A stretch of DNA of 24,342 nucleotides from Scenedesmus sp. ARA3 (Eukaryota > Chlorophyta > Chlorophyceae > Sphaeropleales > Scenedesmaceae). The stretch lies in NCBI GenBank assembly GCA_004335835.1, contig RWJK01001883.1, positions 1 to 24,342 of the forward strand. The letters are read 5' to 3'. The notes under the pieces were generated by a model that worked only from the letters and a program-made list of their open reading frames with translations, was not told where the DNA came from and searched no databases. Position 1 is the first letter of the stretch; each line of letters opens with the position of its first letter. A program made the translations under genes and the position numbers. Below, in pieces: positions 19,040-24,342 of the stretch.

Positions 19040-20117
19040 TGCATGTATCCAATCAGTTGATAGTAAGGTACGAGCAGGAGAGCTCTCAAGAGTTTTGTTC
19101 CATTCACCAAGCGTATGCCTTGCTTCACTGTCCACTGCTGCGCACAGCCTGTGTTACACACGGGCTAGCAGCTGCTGCAGCTGTCACAATCAATGTTTGT
19201 TCGTGAGACCAAGATATTGGACACCTGGAGGCTGCTGCTGCTGCTGTTGCTGCTGCTCTGCCCGTGTGCACTACGAAAAGCAGCGCCAACATCGCCGTTC
19301 TGCACAGTGCTGTGCAATGCTGCATATGCTGCACATGCGGTGCATTACACCATCACACTCCGCCCCCAGCACCTTGCACCCCAGCTATTGCTGTCAACAT
19401 GCCATGTGATGTGGGTATCTCATAACCAACATGAATGCCATGATAACAGCGGGTGCAGGTCACCAACCTGCAGCATCTTGTACCCCAGTGGCCGCAGCAC
19501 TCGCCGTGCCACCCTGTTTGTTCGCTTCAGGATGTCATCTGCACAGGCAGCAGCAGCAACAGCAGCAGTGCAAGGCAGTAAATGCACGGGATGCATGGTG
19601 TGCTGGTTTGTGTGTAAGCGGCAGGAATGCGTGCCGCCACTGCGGCGCAGCGGCTTGTGGTTCCATTGCTGCGCAGGTGATGGATTGTGGCAGTGCATGT
19701 GGAGCAAATACTGCCAGGCAGGAAGTCTTTGTACTCAAAATGAAGTACGTTCCAGCGATGTTTGCTTACCTTTTCCCCTGTTATGGATGACGCCGATGCA
19801 TGCTGAAGCTGCCTTCATCCGCTGCTGCTGCTGTACACTTTCCTGCAGCAGCAGCTGTGCATGCTGCTGCTGCTGCGGCATCAGTGCTGCAACACGTCCG
19901 CATGTTGGTAGCTGCGCTTACCTCTTTCCTCCTGCGGAATTGGCACCATGCTGTTGATCTGCTGTGCTGTCTCTGCATCCAGCTGCCCGCCTGCTTGCTC
20001 CCTCACTTTGCTGAAGTACTGATAAGCCACTTCATCTGCTACCTGGGCACGTCGCTCGGTGTCGAAGTCCCCGCCAAGCACTTCATCCATTAATTGATCA
20101 ATGGGACTATCTGCCAT
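18196..20117 (-). CDS. Uncharacterised single-pass membrane protein with acidic tail
   Basis: I do not recognise the family. Four minus-strand exons with GT-AG introns and agreeing phases: 20117-19922, 19538-19468, 19005-18886 and 18525-18196; 717 nt, 238 aa. The start MADSPIDQLMDEVLGG is the first ATG of an open block upstream of a good donor. Residues 1-85 are charged and probably helical; EERDDILKRTNRVARRVLRP is a basic patch around 84-100. Residues 90-129 are Ala/Gln/Glu-rich (LTPQQQAEVDAEAQRLFAQ). A hydrophobic span APAVALGAVLGAVVALGVSS (about 174-193) is followed by an Arg/Gln cluster (RWLQRRRQQRR) and the acidic tail VEELVSDSLQDDASAYAE. No N-terminal signal peptide is evident, so it may insert through its C-terminal segment; the tail is longer than in classic tail-anchored proteins. 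The gene is head-to-head with the rRNA methyltransferase. Confidence 0.75.
18752..18822 (-). repeat. Partial copy of exon 3 of the uncharacterised membrane gene
   Basis: On the minus strand it reads LEAQLTPQQQAEVDTEAQRL then FAQ at a donor gtgggt, copying the end of exon 3 (A to T once), 134 bp downstream. A possible acceptor tttag sits at 18824-18823, but the phase (71 nt) would shift the frame, so the canonical model skips it. Confidence 0.8.
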
Positions 20118-20659
20118 GGCTGTTGCGTGCCAATGATGCTTGTCTAGCCGTCAAGACAGTCCTTGTTCGAGATCGCAGGTACGAAACGTAAGGTAAAAGG
20201 GAAGAACATAAAACAGTCGGGTGGATGAAGTGAGCCAGCGTCGAGGCGTAGGCGATTAGAGCAGGCATCTCCGTCGCACAGCAAAGCCCGACACAACACT
20301 GGTGTCACAGGGTTTGACGAAAAGAAGGCAGAGAGCACATCAATAAGCACACCAATTGTACAATCGACTGTTCAACTTTGTTCGACGACTGCTCCCCGTT
20401 GCATCAGCCCATCACGAGTTGCAGGTTACGGAACAGCAGCACCAGCAACAGCAGCAGCCAGGCACCCAGTCAGGCTTTACACCTTTACCCCCAACAACAT
20501 CCCGTTCTCGCTTTGAACCGTATACAAATAACGTACTAAACCCTAGCTGACGCCGCAGTCGCACCAGCTCGCCAGCCCGCCTGTAGCAGCCAGGCATTTC
20601 TGACCAGGCCTGGCAGCTGCGCTGGCATCACAGCAGCAGCAGCTTATCCAGCCCATTCA
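20118..20659. promoter_or_regulatory. Divergent 0.54 kb promoter region
   Basis: Separates the start codons of the minus-strand membrane gene and the plus-strand rRNA methyltransferase. The methyltransferase frame stays open upstream from 20540 but has no ATG, so either 20660 is the start or an undetected upstream exon exists. A short CAG-rich stretch lies near 20432-20460. No clear TATA box. Confidence 0.5.
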
Positions 20660-21737
20660 ATGCCTAGCCTGCTGCAACCCAGCACAGCACAGCAGAAGCC
20701 CATCCACCTGCAGCTTGCCAACAGAACCCTAATCAAAACCCTCAAGTCGGGGCACCCCTGGCTGTATGCTGACTCGCTGCAGTCGCTGCCACCAGCAGCC
20801 TCAGGATCACTGGCGCTGGTCAAAACAAAGGAGGGAGACATCATAGCAAAGGTGACATTTGAGTATGTTATATACAAGTCCGTACAGCAGTACTTGTTGG
20901 GGTCGCTTGGTACAGAGGAATGGTTTTGCTGCTGATGCCTCCTGCTTGTGTTACACTCAGAGCTTGCAGGTGGATGGCTTGCCATGGCTCGGTTAAATCA
21001 GTAGTTCTTGGGGCTGTCTGATACACAGCATGACTGTGCTCGGTACTGCTGACGCTGGTCATGCCTCGCATCCAGCGCTTGCAGCACTCCTGCAGGGTCG
21101 CAGCTTCGCAGGCCCCTGGCAGCAATGCTGGTGGTGTTGGATGGTGCCTGATTCCCTCTCCTTTGACATTTTGCAGTTTGATGTTGCTGGGCATGCTTCT
21201 AGATACTTGGCTGCAGTATTCTTGTGCATATCTCCGTGCAACTGCAGGGCTTGTGCAACCCACAGTATAAGCTGGTGTTGAGGGCTGTGGCAGTCATGAC
21301 TGATTGATCAATCAACTGGAACACTCACTACCCGTCTGCTGCCTCGTTATTCAGTCCCACTGCATCTCCAACAAACCTGTGCTCCTTTGTCAATTTCCCT
21401 GCACGCCGCAATAACTGCAGGGCTTGTATGATCCAAAGTCCAAGCTCGTCTTCAGGGCGTTGGCTGTGAAGGAGCGCCGCCTGGATGACTCGCTGATTGA
21501 GGCACGGCTGCAGCGGGCACTGGCGCTGAGGCGGCGGCTGTTCCAGGGCCAGGACACAACAGGTGCGTGAGGCGGTATGTTTAATCGGTATCGTTGTTGG
21601 CGTCTATTCTACTCCAGAACTTGCATGGCCACATGCAAATCTGTGTTGTTTAGGCTGGCTGCAGCTGCTGGATGCCCGGAGGGCAGTTTTACTTTTGACA
21701 TCAGTGCTGGCTGGTACTCACCTGCCTGCACGCCGCC

Positions 21738-21835
<98 letters not shown>

Positions 21836-23763
21836 GAGGCGAACATTTGATGCGCACACAGACACAAGAGATAGCCCTGCTAAAGCCTGCTGCATTCCCA
21901 CCAAGCTGTTGGCATTATCGGCAACTCAACTTCATGGCTGCCAGCTGCACTGTGGAAGCAGCAGGTCTGAAACGCCTTCAAACAACAACCTCATTTTCTT
22001 GTTTCCTATTTCCTCCACCACCTGCCAGGTTACCGGCTGCTGAATGGAGAAGGTGACTTGCTGCCAGGCCTTGTGTGTGACATCTACGGCAGCAGCGCAG
22101 TGATGAAGCTGAAAAGGCTGGAGGACCTCCACACTTACCCTTTTCCTTGCCCGCATTGCGCAGCACTTGCTTTCCAAGTCTACAAACCATTTACACCGCC
22201 TGCAAACTTCACTGTTTGTTCTGTCCGCAGATTACCGGCTGCTGAATGGCGAAGGTGACTTGCTTCGCGGCCTTGTGTGTGACATCTACAGCAGCAGCGC
22301 AGTGCTTGAGAGCTGAAGGACCTCCACGCTTGCTCTCTTCCGTTGCCCGCAATGTGCAGCACTTCTCATGTAAAGCTACAAACCATTCATACCGCCTGCT
22401 TTTCCAATGTTTGTTCCCGTCTGCCAGGTTACCGGCTGCTGAATAGTGAAGCTGGCCTCCTGCCTGGCCTGGTGTGTGACATCTACGGCAGCAGCGCAGT
22501 GATCAGGCTACAGAGCTGAAAACTCCCTACTGTCCCTCATCCTTGCCCGCATTGTGCAGCACATGGTTATCCAAGTCTACAACTCGTTATGCTGCCTGCC
22601 TTTGTTGCTTTTCTGCACCTCCGCCAGGCTACCGGTTGCTGAATGGAGAAGGTGACCTGATGCCGGGCCTGGTGTGTGACATCTACGGCAGCAGCGCAGT
22701 GCTTGATACCAGAGATCTCAGAACTCCACACTTGCCCTCTTCTCTTGCCCACATTGTGCAGCACTTGTTTCCAAGTCCACAAACCATCATGCTGACTGCT
22801 TTGCAACTGTTTGTCACCTCCTGCCAGGTTACCGGCTGCTGAATGGCGAAGGTGACTTGCTTCCAGGCCTTGTGTGTGACATCTACGGCAGCAGCGCAGT
22901 GCTCAAGCTGGACGGGGATGGCCCTGCAGGCTTCTATGATACCAAAGGCATTGCGGCCTGGCTGCAGCAGCAGCTGCAGCTGCAGTGTGTGTACCTGAAA
23001 AACAGGTGAGGCCTGCCGCTGCTGCTGCTGCTGCTGTGGCTCATGGTCTTGTTAGCGGCGTCATGCTCCGCGCATTTGTCAAACAAAGTGTGATCAAGCT
23101 GGATGGAGATGGCCCTGCAGGCTTCTACGATACTAAGGGAATTGCGGCCTGGCTGCAGCAGCAGCAGCAGCTGCAGTGCGTGTACCTGAAAAACAGGTGA
23201 GGCCTGCCGCTGCTGCTGCTGCTGTTGCTGATGGCGCATTTGTGTTCCTCTGCTGTCGACACCTGCAGCACCTGGCTGCCTGCCTACGTCCCTGCCTCAG
23301 CCGGCTTAATTGACTTGCCGCGTCTCACCTGCTGCACTTCACCGCTGCAGGTCAGCTCTGCCAGCAGGGGCGCTGCCCTGGTGGGCCCTGCCCCCAGCAA
23401 GCCTACCGGCCTACTCACTTGCCTGCCATATTTGTTTCTTTCCTTGCTGCCACAGGTCAGGCTCTGCCAGCAGGGGCGCTGCGCTGGTGGGCCCTGCCCC
23501 TGCCAAGCCACCTGCCTGCCTTCTGCGTAATTGTGCTTGCTGTCACTCGCATGCTTGGTTAGTGATTTGGTTGCTGTCACTCACCTGCTGAGCTTCACCG
23601 CTGCAGGTCGGGCTCTGCCAGCAGAGGCGCTGCCCTGGTGGGCCCTGCGCCCAGCAAGCCTGTGCAGTTCCGGGAAAACGGCATTGCATTTGCAGCCGAC
23701 TTGGTGGCAGGGCAGAAGACGGGCTTTTTCCTGGACCAGCGCGACAACAGGAGCTGGATGCAA
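20660..23763 (+). CDS. RlmI-like class I SAM-dependent rRNA methyltransferase (3' partial)
   Basis: Related to bacterial RlmI/YccW, which makes 5-methylcytosine in 23S rRNA; in an alga this suggests organelle or nuclear rRNA modification, but the target is inferred. Visible exons: 20660-20851, 21421-21562, 22828-23005, 23607-23763; 669 nt, 223 codons, phases agree. In order: a PUA-like N-terminal domain with LANRTLIKTLKSGHPWLYAD and GDIIAKGLYDPKSKLVFRAL; a linker RLDDSLIEARLQRALALRRR typical of the family; GYRLLNGEGDLLPGLVCDIY; a Leu/Gln helix followed by CVYLKNR; then NGIAFAADL and the signature GQKTGFFLDQRDNR at 206-219. The Rossmann SAM-binding domain (motif I and the catalytic cysteine) must lie after 24342, so activity cannot be judged here. 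No obvious transit peptide precedes the PUA domain from this ATG. Introns 2-4 are full of partial exon copies. Confidence 0.88.
21248..21307 (+). repeat. Dead copy of the methyltransferase exon 2 start
   Basis: Reads GLCNPQYKLVLRAVAVMTD then TGA, after an intact acceptor actgcag, against GLYDPKSKLVFRALAVKERR of exon 2 at 21421. Period 173 bp. The stop and several replacements mark it as a relic. Confidence 0.85.
21739..21831. repeat. (CAG)31 microsatellite in methyltransferase intron 2
   Basis: Thirty-one perfect CAG units, the longest triplet run in the window. It lies in an intron of the plus-strand methyltransferase, not in a coding frame, so the polyglutamine, polyserine and polyalanine readings are meaningless. 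It is opposite in orientation to the CTG runs before the 3' splice sites. Confidence 0.97.
22029..22827 (+). repeat. Four upstream copies of the methyltransferase exon 3 start
   Basis: Copies begin at 22029, 22231, 22428 and 22628 and the true exon at 22828, a near-constant 197-202 bp period. Each follows an AG acceptor and encodes a version of YRLLNGEGDLLPGLVCDIY followed by GSSAV. Changes include P to R and G to S in copy 2, and G to S plus GD to AG in copy 3. After GSSAV copies 1-4 run into intron sequence without a phase-compatible donor, so the canonical model skips them. Confidence 0.92.
23089..23196 (+). repeat. Copy of the methyltransferase exon 3 end
   Basis: Reads VIKLDGDGPAGFYDTKGIAA, then WLQQQQQLQCVYLKNR at donor gtgagg, repeating the end of exon 3 (donor 23006) 191 bp downstream. 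Changes are almost all synonymous apart from Leu/Gln slippage in the CAG-rich part. An AG at 23087-23088 would give a phase-matched 108-nt exon, but it lacks a pyrimidine tract. Confidence 0.87.
23351..23510 (+). repeat. Two upstream copies of the methyltransferase exon 4 start
   Basis: Copies beginning at 23351 and 23456, each after an intact acceptor (gctgcag, gccacag), repeat SGSASRGAALVGPAPSKP of exon 4 (23607). The first has lost one base and is frameshifted. The second is in frame to PAPAKP, then diverges; neither has an evident in-phase donor. Confidence 0.87.
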
Positions 23764-23826
23764 GTGGGTTTTAGGGTTTTGAGTGAGGAGCTGTAGGGTT
23801 TTGTTAAAGTGATACCGTGTTTGCAG

Positions 23827-24007
23827 CTGGATTGGTGTGGGGGCAGAAGACGGGTTTCTTCCTTGATCAGCGCGACAATAGGAGCTGGATGCAGGTGGGA
23901 TTTAGGGTTTTGATTCGCGATTGCAGGTAATCTAACAAGTGAGATTATGAATGCTGCCGAAAGCAAGCGTCTTTTCAGACCAGCGCTACAACAGGCTCTG
24001 AATGGAG
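23827..24007 (+). repeat. Two downstream copies of the methyltransferase exon 4 end
   Basis: 23827-23894 reads GQKTGFFLDQRDNRSWMQ with donor gtgggatt after an acceptor ttgcag, but in a phase that would shift the frame. A more decayed copy at about 23965-24007 reads DQRYNRL then TGA. Both lie in the intron after exon 4; intron bases downstream of the donors (tagggttttga) are repeated too. Confidence 0.85.
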
Positions 24008-24283
24008 GTGGGGAAAGGACGAAGGGACCTGTTGGGTTCAATGGTGCAGACAGGTGGAGGCCGTGGCCTTTCTACACAGCATGTGATGTAGCTTTGGAAC
24101 AATGTATTGGCCTGTGCAGATAGGTTGAACAAGTTGCAAGAAACAAGCTGCATTGGCAAATCGAGGAGGCGTTGCTGGGAGCGATGCAGAACATCTGTCA
24201 AGACAACAACTGAGCCTTGAGGACTCATGAGTGATCACTTGCAAACTTGGTGTGATGTTCTTGCTAATGAATGTGGTTTAACG

Positions 24284-24284
<1 letters not shown>

Positions 24285-24342
<58 letters not shown>
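24285..24342. repeat. (CTG)19 microsatellite at the window end
   Basis: Nineteen CTG units and one further C run to the last base, so the true length is unknown. The 277 bp before it (24008-24284) hold nothing I recognise and are probably intron of the methyltransferase. Confidence 0.95.

Noticed and set aside
20356..20550. Upstream frame (65 codons) as a possible N-terminus or transit peptide of the methyltransferase
   Set aside because: It begins at TTG, ends in a stop before 20660, and no convincing splice joins it to the PUA-like exon.
21577..22056. Long frame with a polyglutamine tract (and polyserine/polyalanine/polycysteine frames on both strands)
   Set aside because: These come from the (CAG)31 microsatellite inside methyltransferase intron 2. 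No frame around it shows a known motif.
1..24342. tRNA, rRNA or transposon genes
   Set aside because: I saw no cloverleaf consensus boxes, rRNA core sequences, transposase motifs or terminal repeats by eye. A covariance-model and repeat-library search would be needed to exclude small or degenerate ones.

Overview
This window looks like nuclear DNA from a green alga (Chlorophyta). The genes are split by many GT-AG introns, the encoded proteins are plant-like, and short (CTG)n runs sit just before many 3' splice sites. A member of the Sphaeropleales or a relative is my guess; nothing here fixes the species. All exon models were built by eye from splice sites, reading phase and recognised protein motifs.

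Layout: (1) 62-131, + strand, last exon of URM1, the ubiquitin-related sulfur carrier. (2) 2084-3707, - strand, complete five-exon gene for the V-ATPase c proteolipid (169 aa). (3) 4897-15780, + strand, complete 18-exon GH2 beta-mannosidase (1203 aa in the canonical model) with a signal peptide and both catalytic glutamates. (4) 18196-20117, - strand, four-exon gene of unknown function (238 aa) with one membrane segment and an acidic tail. (5) 20660-23763, + strand, the first four exons of an RlmI-like SAM-dependent rRNA methyltransferase; the catalytic domain lies beyond the window. Genes 2/3 and 4/5 are head-to-head pairs; genes 1/2 and 3/4 converge.

The most unusual signal is not a gene. 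Three of the four multi-exon genes carry many tandem copies of exon edges (the end of an exon with its splice site) inside the neighbouring intron. I count about 18 duplicated boundaries. The outermost copy is the one contiguous with the full exon. Some copies are dead (TGG to TAG, a lost donor GT, frameshifts). Others differ mainly at synonymous positions and keep frame and splice sites, which is hard to explain for inert intron sequence. The best cases are a five-copy array of a 39-40 residue segment in the mannosidase and five copies of the acidic C-terminal tail of the unknown gene, each ending in its own stop codon (TAG, TAG, TAG, TAA, TGA). The V-ATPase c gene shows no such copies.

The V-ATPase proteolipid and the probably vacuolar mannosidase share a 1.2 kb divergent promoter region, a possible functional pairing of acidification with an acid hydrolase. 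Both ends of the window are (CTG)19 runs, so they are probably contig breaks.
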